NCBI GenBank assembly: GCA_964571815.1 | Contig: CAZNDN010000041.1 | Span: 1 to 28,345, forward strand | From: CAZNDN01 sp964571815 | GTDB lineage: Bacteria > Fibrobacterota > Chitinivibrionia > Chitinivibrionales > WJKA01 | DNA: 28,345 bases | Reading direction: 5' to 3' | Shown: positions 1 through 8,269 of the stretch, in pieces | How positions within the stretch are numbered: the first letter of the stretch is position 1 | How the letters are laid out: each line of letters begins with the position of its first letter | Position numbers and translations under genes: made by a program | The notes under the pieces: model-generated | The model's input: the letters and a program-made list of their open reading frames with translations, nothing else | Databases searched by the model: none | Told to the model about the DNA's origin: nothing

Positions 1-247
1 TCACATGACCGGCCATCTTGTCAACTCATCGCAATTCCTGTGGGATGGTAGTGTTGTTGTTTCGGAGCCCGGAAACGCTCATTTTGCGCGAAAAGGCAAA
101 AGCCGTACCCGGGGCTTCACAGCGAGGAAATCATCCGTGCCAGGTCAAGGTACATTGGAAAAAACTGTCTGGAAATTTCCCAACACCCCCTTATTCAACG
201 ACAATGGTGCACACTCGGGGCACCACCTGCTCCTCGCTTCGAACCCG

Positions 248-287
248 AACAACATGCATATCCGTCCAACAACATGCATATCCGTCC
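248..287. repeat. Perfect 20-bp tandem duplication
   Basis: Two identical adjacent copies of AACAACATGCATATCCGTCC occupy 248-267 and 268-287. Because 20 is not a multiple of three, the duplication shifts the reading frame between the copies. The second copy is in frame with the downstream glycosyltransferase-like fragment. No further copies are seen in the window. Confidence 0.9.
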
Positions 288-429
288 TTTGACACTACTC
301 TCTCTGGGGGCGGTGATCATGGGGATCCAGTTCATTTCCATCGGACTGATCGGTGGGATGATCACGCATTCACTGCCGCGAAGCACCTATACGATCAGGC
401 AGGTCCTTCAGCAAGAGCCCGCGCCATAG
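274..429 (+). pseudogene. C-terminal remnant of a membrane-anchored family-2 glycosyltransferase
   Basis: The last 51 codons before the TAG at 427-429 read like the final transmembrane helix and tail of DPM1-type GT2 enzymes. They begin MHIRPLTLLSLG, contain GIQFISIGLIGGMI and end near TYTIRQV. Family members typically end with a helix of the form GxQFxSxGLIxEMI followed by a short basic tail with Y-x-I/V-R. The catalytic GT-A domain (DxD region) is absent upstream: the same frame is closed by a stop at 49-51 and shows no GT similarity between. The fragment begins inside the 20-bp tandem duplication. It is either a decayed gene end or the result of a rearrangement; expression as a 51-residue peptide is possible but there is no convincing ribosome binding site. 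Similarity is judged by eye from a short stretch. Confidence 0.5.
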
Positions 430-511
430 TGCCCGTCCATTCTTTCGGCGATAGGGGGGGCAATGTGTCGGCGGAACGGAGAAGTCGTGCGTCGGGTTGT
501 ATTTTTCCGGC

Positions 512-3500
512 ATGAGTCCGCGAGTGGTCCTCCCTTCCCTCTTGCTGGTTTTCAGTAAGCTTCCGGCTCAATCTCCTCTTGACTACCGAGAGTTCAGGTC
601 GGACTCCGAAGTGTGGGTGATAAGCGACAGAGATATCTTCGCCTACGGGACCGAGTCGCGAAACCTTCGCACCGTGGCGCTGAGCGGGTCCGCCGCGCGG
701 GACAGTATCATCGATGTGGTGGAGAGTGACGGGGAGTTGTGGGTGTCGACCGCCGGTGGCCTGCACCGTATTGCCATGAGCACATCGACGGTCGAGCGAA
801 TGCCCGAGCCGGGCGGAGGATATCATCCGGGGCCTCTGGGCGTCGACTATGATTTCCTCTGGGTAGCGGCGGGAGGTTCCCTGTGGAGGTTCGACAAGCT
901 TGCCTACGAATGGCTTGAGTTCGAAATCGAGGGGCTCCGTGAGCGTACGCGGGTTCTGGGGGTGCACAGCACCGGTGATGAGGTGTTCGTGGCCGCCGCC
1001 GGGGGAATGCATGTGTTCTCGGCCTTCGACGAAAAGTGGAAATCCTACGCCCTGGCGGGCGATCCGATCGATACGCGAACCTTCATGCGGGCGCCGGGCG
1101 ATGCGCTTGTGCTCGCTGAAGATTCCAGGATTCGGCGCTACGTTCCTGATTCCCGTTCCTGGGAAACCGTCGAATTCCCGGGCACGCTGGTTGATGCGCA
1201 CATCGAGGACACGGCAATGTACATCCTGACCGATGAGGAGGTCTTTGCCTGGTCGTCGGCCACCTCCATACTGAGGCCGCTTGCGATTCCTTCCCTCACC
1301 GGCGCATCTTCGATTGCCCGGCGCGATTCCCTTCTGTTCATTGCCGAGGCGGAGCATATTCTGCACTACGATATCACCGCGGAGACGTCGACTTTTCTGG
1401 AATACGGTGGAGGTGTGAGCCGGGCCGACATCACTACTCTGCTCACTTTCGAAGGCCTTCTGTTCGGGGTTTCCGAGAACCGGTTTGCCGTGTACGATTT
1501 CGCTACTTCGCTGTGGGAAGTTACGGGAACGGAGTCGCTGAAGAGGGACAGGCACCGGGTGACCTGGGATGAAAACGGGTTGCGAACGGCATGGAACCCT
1601 GATGCCGAATCCGTGCTGAGGGGCTCTTTTGGCGCGTATTACCTGCCGTACGATATCGATACGCTGATAGACACGACGGGTTACACGACCGATCGTGCAG
1701 ACGTCGTTCCGGAGCTGGACACGGTCTCGGACCTGTTCGTGCGCCCCCTTGATGCCGAGTACCGGGCGAATCCGACGCTCCACAATGAATTCGCCGAGGG
1801 GCGCTATCTTGATTTGTTTTTCGACAACTCCGAGGCGGCGCGAGGTAAGGTTATCAAGAAAGGGCTCTACTATCGGGGAGTTCGTGAAGACCGGCTGGCT
1901 TCGGTCCGCGCCGGTACCAACGATTTCCAGGTGTCACAATCCCGAACCCTTCCCGGCGTCAAGCTCGAGGGAGTAGCCGCGGCGCTGGAGAGCAAGCGCG
2001 GCCTTGAAAAGCGCGACAGGAAAGTTGTGCGTTCCCATGTGGGCGGAGGATACCTCGTTTCCGAAACCCGGCACGAGATTCTGACGTACAACCCGTCGGG
2101 GGAGTATGTTCTCGGCTTGTTCGGCGCGGGCGCAACCAACGGCGACCGCGCGGACACTCTCAAGATTGTGCCCGGCTCGGTACGTTTGTGGGTTGACGGA
2201 GAAGAGGTCGACTCAAGTTTCTTCAACGTGGTCCGCGATCTGGGGAGAATCTACCTTACGCGGAGAGACATTGTCGACCCGACATCGGTGATCAATGCGG
2301 CCTATCAGGTGCGCACTATTCCGGATGAGGGAGTGGAAGCGGTCGAGATGGTCCCCGGGAACCGTCTCGGTTCGCTGGGGTATGCCGACGTGACCGTTTC
2401 GCCGAGCCCCTGGTTGTCACCCCGGCTGGGGTTGTACTCGCTTGACAAGGGCGGGCGCGGCGAACTCATCAATGCTTCGACCGGCGTGGAATTCAGAAAG
2501 CCGGGTTTGTTGGTCAAGGCCGCGCCGGAAGCCACTGTTGCCGTCCGCAGGGGCGCGGCCGCCGCCGGCATGACGCTTGACAGCCGGTTCTTTGATCGTC
2601 TTTCACTTTCGGCACACGGGCTGGCGGCAGACGACTCCTTTGAAACGATCGACAATCTGAGCCGGGGTTACGGCGCCCTGCGCCACGAACTGGATTACAC
2701 ATTCACCTACGATATCTTCAAGGACATGCCGGTGAGTTTCTACCGCCACGGCCGCACCGCCGCCGACGGCACGGAGGAGCGGTACGAGCTGGCCCTGGGC
2801 GCCTATTTCGCGCGCTTTCCCAATGCGGAAATCTCACTGTCACGCAACGACGCGAATATGGTTGCCGGCAGGGAAATCCGGTATCGGGTGATCGATTCCT
2901 CCAAAGCCCTGCCCGACACGAGCATTGAAGATTCCGCCCGCGTCGACACGCTCGATTCTCAAAAGGATAAACTGCGTATCCGACTCCATGAGACGTCGTC
3001 GCCGTTCGTGGAAGAATTGCTGAACCTGGATCGGCTTTTGTACGATTTTTCGCTCACTGAATTCATTTCCACCGATCGGCTTCTGAATCAACGTCACCGG
3101 GGAAGAACATTCTACGGTCGAAGCGTGGTCAATCCGTCGCGGAACCTGACGCTTTCCGGGAGCGGCACGTACCGGGTCAATCCGGGGGTTCAGCCTTCCC
3201 GCGAGATTGAGCCGGAGTTACAGTTCCAGACCATCGGGGTTCCACCGGGAACCGACCTGACCGGATCGTATACACTTCGTTTTGCCCGCCTGACCGACGT
3301 CGACAGCAGCAGTGCGGAGCTGACGCGCTCGCTTGTTCTGCAATGTATGCCCGGCGTGTGGTGGAGCGGGCTTTCGTGGATTTCTCCACAGGCGGGGCTG
3401 AGCCGTGACGCCTCCAATCGGTATGCCGACGCCGCCCCGTCGCTGGGCCGTGTCCTCGCCGGGGAGAGGAAGGTGGTTGCGGAAACACTCAGGCGATACG

Positions 3501-4057
3501 TTGGAGCCAGTGTGTATCCGGGCAGCAGAATCGACTATTTCAATCGTAACACGTGGACCATCAGGCGAACACGGGAAACCGACACGTTGTCGTTTCTTAC
3601 GGACAATGATCTGAAGATACGCGCCGGCCGCGGCGGACTCTGGCAGAACATCTGGAGGTTCGATTACACCTTCGGGTCCGGAGCGCGCCGCCATAACGGC
3701 TCAAGCACCTGGCGGAAGATCTGGCTGCCGTGGTTGAGTTCGGAGCAGGGGATCGCGGGAAGTTTTCGCCGGGAACCGGGGGTGAATGTCCTGAATATCG
3801 GGCCGGAAGGGGAGGTGGGTTTTACGGTGAAGGATGTATTCCTGATCAAGACGCTTCTCAACAACCACTCCCTTACCATGAACTGGGCGCGACGGCACGG
3901 GAAATTTGAGACACGTCCTTCGGAAATCCGGTACACGACCGATCTCAGGCTTGTTCTTCTACCGAATATCACGTTTATTAACAGGACTTCCCTCATGTAC
4001 AACGAAGGGGGATTCGGGTCGTTTGAGGGTCACCTTTCTTTGTTCGTCACTTTTTGA
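512..4057 (+). CDS. Large outer-membrane beta-barrel protein with N-terminal propeller-like domain
   Basis: Not a family I can name. The 1181-residue product starts with a short signal peptide (MSPRVVLPSLLLVFSKLPAQS); a TTG at 497 is an in-frame alternative start. Residues about 25-350 contain repeated short beta modules (for example ELWVSTAGGLHRI, EVFVAAAGGMHVF, FLWVAAGGSLWRF) like the two-component-regulator or WD-type propellers of envelope proteins. Around residues 550-600 a PGSVRLWVDGEEV...DLGRIYLTR module resembles the gSv.V.vdG..l..dY...G.i.. segments common in SprA-like surface proteins of the FCB group. The remaining ~580 residues alternate polar and hydrophobic residues as in a beta-barrel, and the protein ends GHLSLFVTF. 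A terminal aromatic strand ending in Phe is the known signal for insertion by the BAM complex. I infer an outer-membrane barrel whose propeller lies on the periplasmic or surface side. The start is not fixed by a strong ribosome binding site. Confidence 0.75.
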   Translation: MSPRVVLPSLLLVFSKLPAQSPLDYREFRSDSEVWVISDRDIFAYGTESRNLRTVALSGSAARDSIIDVVESDGELWVSTAGGLHRIAMSTSTVERMPEPGGGYHPGPLGVDYDFLWVAAGGSLWRFDKLAYEWLEFEIEGLRERTRVLGVHSTGDEVFVAAAGGMHVFSAFDEKWKSYALAGDPIDTRTFMRAPGDALVLAEDSRIRRYVPDSRSWETVEFPGTLVDAHIEDTAMYILTDEEVFAWSSATSILRPLAIPSLTGASSIARRDSLLFIAEAEHILHYDITAETSTFLEYGGGVSRADITTLLTFEGLLFGVSENRFAVYDFATSLWEVTGTESLKRDRHRVTWDENGLRTAWNPDAESVLRGSFGAYYLPYDIDTLIDTTGYTTDRADVVPELDTVSDLFVRPLDAEYRANPTLHNEFAEGRYLDLFFDNSEAARGKVIKKGLYYRGVREDRLASVRAGTNDFQVSQSRTLPGVKLEGVAAALESKRGLEKRDRKVVRSHVGGGYLVSETRHEILTYNPSGEYVLGLFGAGATNGDRADTLKIVPGSVRLWVDGEEVDSSFFNVVRDLGRIYLTRRDIVDPTSVINAAYQVRTIPDEGVEAVEMVPGNRLGSLGYADVTVSPSPWLSPRLGLYSLDKGGRGELINASTGVEFRKPGLLVKAAPEATVAVRRGAAAAGMTLDSRFFDRLSLSAHGLAADDSFETIDNLSRGYGALRHELDYTFTYDIFKDMPVSFYRHGRTAADGTEERYELALGAYFARFPNAEISLSRNDANMVAGREIRYRVIDSSKALPDTSIEDSARVDTLDSQKDKLRIRLHETSSPFVEELLNLDRLLYDFSLTEFISTDRLLNQRHRGRTFYGRSVVNPSRNLTLSGSGTYRVNPGVQPSREIEPELQFQTIGVPPGTDLTGSYTLRFARLTDVDSSSAELTRSLVLQCMPGVWWSGLSWISPQAGLSRDASNRYADAAPSLGRVLAGERKVVAETLRRYVGASVYPGSRIDYFNRNTWTIRRTRETDTLSFLTDNDLKIRAGRGGLWQNIWRFDYTFGSGARRHNGSSTWRKIWLPWLSSEQGIAGSFRREPGVNVLNIGPEGEVGFTVKDVFLIKTLLNNHSLTMNWARRHGKFETRPSEIRYTTDLRLVLLPNITFINRTSLMYNEGGFGSFEGHLSLFVTF

Positions 4058-4137
4058 GCCGCCGAGCCGCACTGCGTTCCCAGTCAGTATTTTTTTGAGC
4101 AGGGGCCGGCACATCCGTATTTTGAGAGGAGGAGAGC

Positions 4138-4716
4138 GTGAATGTGAAATCTCTGACGTCGACAGTCGTCGTTGTGATCGTATCGGTGTGGTCGCTGGGG
4201 CTGAAGTGCGCCTCGGAGCCGTCTGATGAAAAAGGCAATGCGGTTACGACCGATTTCTGCCTGAGTGACAGTGATGTCCAGGGGTGGTCGCCGTCCTCCG
4301 GCCAATGTCGGAGCAGAAGCGAGCAGGAATTGAGCGGGGAGGGGGAAGAAGCCGGTGGTATCAACGGAGACGCACCGACCTACACGCAATTCGGGTTGTC
4401 GGAGTATATCTTTCAGCGTCTCAGCGGGGCCGACGGGAAGGAGATTGAAGTGTACGTTATGGACATGGGTGATGCGGCCACGGCGACGGAACTGTTTAAG
4501 TTCATGAAAAACAACGCTGTTTCCACGCTGTCGGTGGAGGGCTACGACAACTCCACGGCAATCATGAATGTGTTCAGGACGACCGCGGTCTATTCGCTGT
4601 ACGCTCGGATCGATCGATTCTACGTTGAATTCATGAGGATGAAAGGCTTCGCCGACGACACCGATGCACGGACCACGGCGAAGCTTTTTCTCGATTTGTA
4701 TGGGAGCAGACTATGA
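4138..4716 (+). CDS. Exported DUF6599-like protein
   Basis: The 192-residue product starts at GTG 4138, six bases or fewer after a strong AGAGGAGGAG ribosome binding site at 4126-4134. Residues 1-25 form a signal sequence (KSLTSTVVVVIVSVWSLGL) ending at a Cys; the -1 residue is Lys, so this is not a canonical lipobox. The mature part contains a short pattern INGDAPTYTQFGLSEY followed by GKEIEVYVMDMGDAATA. It resembles DUF6599 proteins, in which an ING-x-A-x-x-Y motif precedes a strand of the form I-x-V-x-x-Y-D-M-G-x-x-x-x-A. The function of that family is unknown to me. It lies 80 bp after the barrel gene and overlaps the next gene by 4 bp, so it probably belongs to an operon with the following lipoprotein. 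Family assignment is by eye. Confidence 0.7.
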   Translation: MNVKSLTSTVVVVIVSVWSLGLKCASEPSDEKGNAVTTDFCLSDSDVQGWSPSSGQCRSRSEQELSGEGEEAGGINGDAPTYTQFGLSEYIFQRLSGADGKEIEVYVMDMGDAATATELFKFMKNNAVSTLSVEGYDNSTAIMNVFRTTAVYSLYARIDRFYVEFMRMKGFADDTDARTTAKLFLDLYGSRL

Positions 4717-5006
4717 GTTCTCAGCGACACGGTTGTCGGGTTTTGACGGTAATGCCGTGCCTTCTGACGTTGCTTGGCTGCGCCCCGGTGGTTATTCCTG
4801 CTCCGGGGGCTGATACCGGAACCCCGGAGTGTGAGTACATGCACGATGTGTGCCGGGATGCTGAGGATATGGAGGCCGCGTATGCCGGCATGTCGGAAGA
4901 GGAACAGGAAGAAATGGACAATGTGCTGACTACGCTCCGCAATCAGTGCGCGGAAGCGGTCGAGCGCTGTCGGAGATCCGTCAAGAATCGAAAGCGAGGG
5001 CAGTAG
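4713..5006 (+). CDS. Small lipoprotein, function unknown
   Basis: The 97-residue product overlaps the previous stop codon by the ATGA arrangement at 4713-4716, indicating translational coupling. Its N-terminus ends in a good lipobox, LTLLGC, with Cys at residue 23 and a short Pro/Ala linker after it. The mature part is mostly charged helix containing a strongly acidic stretch (SEEEQEEMDN) and four further cysteines spaced in pairs (CEYMHDVC and CAEAVERC), which could form two disulfides of a helical hairpin in the periplasm. No family recognised. The C-terminus is basic (RRSVKNRKRGQ). Confidence 0.7.
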   Translation: MSSQRHGCRVLTVMPCLLTLLGCAPVVIPAPGADTGTPECEYMHDVCRDAEDMEAAYAGMSEEEQEEMDNVLTTLRNQCAEAVERCRRSVKNRKRGQ

Positions 5007-5010
5007 CTCG

Positions 5011-5481
5011 ATGGGATTGACCCGCGAACAAATAATCGAATACGCCCGCCGGTACGTTGATGAGGACGAAGTGGGGGATTTTCCTCACGATGGAGACCTG
5101 TTCTGTATTATGCACCGTGAAACGGGAGAAGCCGGCGCCGATTCGGAAGGGCCGCAATGGCGGTTTAGCGGATACGGCATCTGCATAGATTACATCCTTG
5201 ACGACCGGGCAAAGCCCATGGGCAAATGGGTGTGGCTGCAGTATCTGTCGCTTGACACCTTTCCGCCGCGTCGCATGTCGCTGCGTTTGCAGCCGCCTCA
5301 CGTAGTCAAGGGCTCCTTTCAGAACCCGTCGCGTTCACATGAGACCCGGATCCTGCGCATCGGTACACATGCGGGTGGAGGGGAGTCGCGACCGGCGCGC
5401 GATGAAGAGGGGCAGGGGAGTAGTGTTGAGGGCAAGATTTTGAAATTCCCCGGTTCCCGCCACTCCGGGAGCCGGACGTGA
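5011..5481 (+). CDS. Hypothetical protein, unrecognised
   Basis: The 156-residue product begins at ATG 5011, four bases after the lipoprotein stop, with GAGGGCAG upstream as a modest ribosome binding site. Residues 1-100 look like a folded soluble domain (starting MGLTREQIIEYARRYVDEDE, with a Trp- and Tyr-rich core WRFSGYGICIDYIL and KWVWLQYLSL). The last 50 residues are Gly/Arg/Ser-rich and low in complexity, so the natural end could have been altered by a late frameshift. There is no signal peptide and no family I recognise. Position suggests co-transcription with the two upstream genes. The 3' end converges on the DUF5763-like gene 21 bp away. Confidence 0.55.
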   Translation: MGLTREQIIEYARRYVDEDEVGDFPHDGDLFCIMHRETGEAGADSEGPQWRFSGYGICIDYILDDRAKPMGKWVWLQYLSLDTFPPRRMSLRLQPPHVVKGSFQNPSRSHETRILRIGTHAGGGESRPARDEEGQGSSVEGKILKFPGSRHSGSRT

Positions 5482-5502
5482 GAGCGGGCTTGCCGCGGTG
5501 GC

Positions 5503-5769
5503 CTACGAGCGGTTTCGGCAACCGCGAACCAGCGCAACAACCGCGGCCATTGCCACCAGCAGAGCGCATAGAACGACGATTGCGGCGGTACTTCCCGCGC
5601 ACGAGCAGCGATTCTCTCCTTCGCTCCGCTGCGCGGAAGCCGATTCCTCCGACGACGAGTCGCTCCGCGGCTTCTGGTCCCGATGAAACCGGCAGTACCC
5701 GTCAGACAGGTTCCGGGTAATCCTGCACTGTGTTCCGGCTTTCGTGATTCCCCTGCATTGTTCGGCCAT
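5503..5769 (-). CDS. DUF5763-like small zinc-motif protein with one transmembrane helix
   Basis: The 88-residue product starts at the ATG on the minus strand ending at 5769, with AGGGAG about ten bases upstream. Residues 5-29 carry the pattern C-x8-C-x11-C-x2-H (CRGITKAGTQC ... GYCRFH). This is the short metal-binding motif seen at protein ends and in DUF5763-type proteins, often written C-x-x-x-T-x-x-G-x-x-C...C-x-x-H. A Ser/Glu-rich linker follows, then a single hydrophobic helix (STAAIVVLCALLVAMAAVVALV) and a short basic tail. The predicted topology is a cytoplasmic zinc knuckle tethered to the membrane. The function of the motif is not established. It lies downstream of MarC on the same strand, with a 172-bp gap. 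Confidence 0.75.
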   Translation of the reverse strand: MAEQCRGITKAGTQCRITRNLSDGYCRFHRDQKPRSDSSSEESASAQRSEGENRCSCAGSTAAIVVLCALLVAMAAVVALVRGCRNRS

Positions 5770-5941
5770 GGATCGTGGCTCCCTGGGTACGAAATGAATT
5801 CATCACGAACAAAAATAACCCATGCACACACGGTACGACCCGGGATACCTCGGGAAAACGGCCGCGGAGGATTGCGGCAATCTCAGCAGATGGGGTATGC
5901 CGGCGGCGGCAACGGATATTTCGCCGGCGAAGAAGCGTGCA

Positions 5942-6547
5942 CTACACGCATCCGTACCAGGACTTGATACCCTGGAAGATCATTTCGATGGAAAAGGTCC
6001 CGACGACCATGGCGGCAACCTTGCCGGCAATCTCCACGTAGCGTTCCACCAGTTCGGTATTTCGCGGCCGCAGGTAGTCATGGGCCCACTTCAGGGCAAG
6101 CATCAGCAGCACCGAGGAGGTAATTGCGACAAGGATGCTCAGGATTGCGGGGACCGTATCGAGTCGCCTGCCGGCGAGGACGCTCGCACTGACCGTTCCC
6201 GGCCCGATCATGATCGGCATTGCCACGGCTCCGGCAAGATGCTTGGGGTTGCCCCGGAGCGCTGCCAGGGCGTCATCGCCCATGAACACGAACCGAATCC
6301 CGATGATGAGGAATATTACCCCGCCGAAAACCTGAAACGAAGCGAATTTCGCCTGGAGAATTCTCTCAAAAAGCAGGTTTCCCAGGGTGCAGAAGGCAAC
6401 GAATACACCGAAGCTGATAATGCCGGCCCGGATAAGGGTTACGGAGAATGTTTTCTTGTCGAGATCGCGAACCAGGTCCAGAAGGTAGACGATCAGCAGG
6501 AAGGGATTCAGCAGCAGAAACATGAGAAGAGTCGTTCGGACGAACAT
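5942..6547 (-). CDS. MarC family integral membrane protein
   Basis: The 201-residue product has six predicted transmembrane segments and the family signature in the fourth region, MPIMIGPGTVSASV, where MarC/UPF0056 proteins have P-x-x-x-GPG-x-I/V-S. The N-terminal LLLNPFLLIVYLLDL and the segment GGVIFLIIGIRF also fit the family. The length is typical (about 200). The start is supported by AAGGAAG seven bases upstream on the minus strand. MarC proteins are inner-membrane proteins of unclear function; the old assignment to multiple antibiotic resistance was not upheld. It is transcribed divergently from the xylulokinase gene with a 161-bp shared upstream region. Confidence 0.9.
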   Translation of the reverse strand: MFVRTTLLMFLLLNPFLLIVYLLDLVRDLDKKTFSVTLIRAGIISFGVFVAFCTLGNLLFERILQAKFASFQVFGGVIFLIIGIRFVFMGDDALAALRGNPKHLAGAVAMPIMIGPGTVSASVLAGRRLDTVPAILSILVAITSSVLLMLALKWAHDYLRPRNTELVERYVEIAGKVAAMVVGTFSIEMIFQGIKSWYGCV

Positions 6548-6577
6548 GAAGTGCTTCCTTTCGATAGAGCAGTTTCG

Positions 6578-6643
6578 GGACTCCGGGGGGAGCGCTCGCG
6601 ACTCTCCTTGCGGCGGATTTCCGCGGCCAATGCTCCCCGGTCC
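6578..6643. other. Imperfect inverted repeat between marC-like gene and xylulokinase gene
   Basis: The 5' arm at 6578-6593 (GGACTCCGGGGGGAGC) and the 3' arm at 6632-6643 (GCTCCCCGGTCC) pair over about 12 positions with two small bulges. A small inner hairpin (GCGGA/TCCGC around 6613-6624) lies between them. There is no T-run after either arm, so it is not an intrinsic terminator. It lies in the shared upstream region of two divergent genes and could be a leader structure or a regulator site. Confidence 0.4.
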
Positions 6644-6708
6644 TGAAGGCGAAACAAACTATATTATCTGCTTGTCGGCAGTGTTTCGGTTTAACAGGGA
6701 ATGTGACT

Positions 6709-8220
6709 ATGGCCTCGCATGGATATCTGCTAGGATACGACATAGGAAGTTCATCGGTCAAGGCCTCTCTGCTTGAGATCGCGTCCGGAGCACCGGTGGC
6801 GTCAGCCACGTCTCCCTCGACCGAGCTGGAGATATCGGCACCGCGACCGGGCTGGGCCGAGCAACGGCCGGCGACCTGGTGGGAGCACGTGAAGAAGACT
6901 ACGGCAATGATTCTGGAGGAGTCACGGGTTGATTCGGCCGAGATCGGCGCAATCGGCATATCGTACCAGATGCACGGCCTTGTGATCGTGGACAAGGATG
7001 GAGAGGTGCTTCGTCCGTCGATCATCTGGTGTGACAGCCGGGCGGTCCCGTTCGGCGAGAAGGCCATGAAGGAAATCGGTGAGGAGAAATGCCTGAGGCA
7101 TCTGCTGAACTCTCCGGGGAATTTCACGGCGGCAAAGCTTGGCTGGGTCAAGGAACATGAGCCGGATGTTTACAGAAGAATCCACAAGATCATGCTTCCC
7201 GGAGACTACATTGCCATGAAGCTCACGGGCCGTCTCGTCACGACGCCGTCGGGGGTTTCCGAAGGTATCATGTGGGACTTCCCGGCCGGCGATGTTGCCG
7301 GATTTCTTCTGGACTCCTTCGGGTTCGACCGGGATTTTCTGCCCGAGATTGTCCCGACATTCTCGGAGCAGGGGCAGATCGGGGCCGGGGCCGCCGAGGA
7401 ACTCGGGCTGAAAAAGGGAACGCCGGTGTCGTATCGCGGGGGAGACCAGCCCAACAATGCTCTCTCGCTGAATGTGCTCAATCCCGGCGAGGTGGCCGCC
7501 ACGGCGGGCACCTCGGGTGTCGTCTACGGTGTGGCGGACAGGCCCGTCTCCGATTCTCTCTCCCGGGTCAACACCTTTGTTCATGTCAACTACAGCAAGG
7601 ATTGTCCTCGATACGGGGTCCTGCTCTGCGTCAACGGCACGGGGATACTCAACAGTTGGGTGAAGCACAATCTGATGACCGGGGAGGGCGCGGCGCCGGA
7701 CTACGCCCGCATGGATGAATCGGCGGCCGAAGCGCCCGTGGGCAGTGAGGGGCTGGTCGTGCTTCCGTACGGCAACGGCGCCGAGCGCACGCTGGGCAAT
7801 CGAAGCCTCGGTGGAGTGGTTCATGGGCTGGATTTCAATACCCACAGTCGTGTTCATTTCCTGCGAGCGGTGCAGGAGGGGATTGTGTTCGCTCTCAACT
7901 ACGGCGTGGAGATCATGCGCGGGACGGGTGCGGCGGTGGAGAAAGTTCGTGCCGGAAACGCGAACATGTTTATCAGCCCTGTATTCCGGGAGGCTTTTGC
8001 CACGGTGACCGGCGCCGAGCTTCAGTTGTATGAAACCGACGGGGCGCAGGGTGCGGCCCGCGGAGCGGGGATAGGAGCGGGGATCTACAAGGATGCGCAT
8101 GAAGCATTCAAAGGGCTGGGGACTACCTGTACGGTTGGACCTTCGCGTTCATCGCGCGAGGCGTACCGTGAAGCCTACGGCAGGTGGTCGGAGGTACTTT
8201 CGCGAAACATGAGTCAATAA
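6709..8220 (+). CDS. xylB: FGGY-family carbohydrate kinase, likely xylulokinase
   Basis: The product phosphorylates a keto-sugar, most likely D-xylulose to xylulose 5-phosphate, using ATP in the cytoplasm. It has 503 residues, the usual size. The N-terminal FGGY domain opens GYLLGYDIGSSSVKASL (phosphate-binding loop with Asp11) and contains the substrate-side segment IIWCDSRA. The catalytic base is predicted to be Asp246 in RGGDQPNNAL, followed by the adenosine-site motif AATAGTSGVVY. The C-terminal FGGY domain includes VRAGNANMFISPVFREAF and GAQGAARGAGIGAG. I chose ATG 6709 because AGGGA lies eight bases upstream; the GTG at 6703 would leave only two bases. It is followed after 49 bp by an isomerase-like gene, which supports a pentose pathway. 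FGGY kinases for other sugars cannot be excluded. Confidence 0.88.
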   Translation: MASHGYLLGYDIGSSSVKASLLEIASGAPVASATSPSTELEISAPRPGWAEQRPATWWEHVKKTTAMILEESRVDSAEIGAIGISYQMHGLVIVDKDGEVLRPSIIWCDSRAVPFGEKAMKEIGEEKCLRHLLNSPGNFTAAKLGWVKEHEPDVYRRIHKIMLPGDYIAMKLTGRLVTTPSGVSEGIMWDFPAGDVAGFLLDSFGFDRDFLPEIVPTFSEQGQIGAGAAEELGLKKGTPVSYRGGDQPNNALSLNVLNPGEVAATAGTSGVVYGVADRPVSDSLSRVNTFVHVNYSKDCPRYGVLLCVNGTGILNSWVKHNLMTGEGAAPDYARMDESAAEAPVGSEGLVVLPYGNGAERTLGNRSLGGVVHGLDFNTHSRVHFLRAVQEGIVFALNYGVEIMRGTGAAVEKVRAGNANMFISPVFREAFATVTGAELQLYETDGAQGAARGAGIGAGIYKDAHEAFKGLGTTCTVGPSRSSREAYREAYGRWSEVLSRNMSQ

Positions 8221-8269
8221 TTCTCTTACACTCGTATATCCCGGTTGGGACTGAGGGGAGGCTTGCACA

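Noticed and set aside
395..1783. Long open frame of 462 codons on the minus strand
   Set aside because: It lies opposite the large envelope gene, has no recognisable domain and reads as an Arg/Pro/His-rich antisense product typical of GC-rich genes.
4070..4097. Possible terminator after the envelope gene (ACTG/CAGT stem, then seven Ts)
   Set aside because: The stem has only four pairs and the T-run is separated from it; too weak to call.
5822..6646. Plus-strand open frame of 274 codons
   Set aside because: It covers the marC-like gene on the opposite strand; the minus product has six membrane helices and a family motif, the plus product none.
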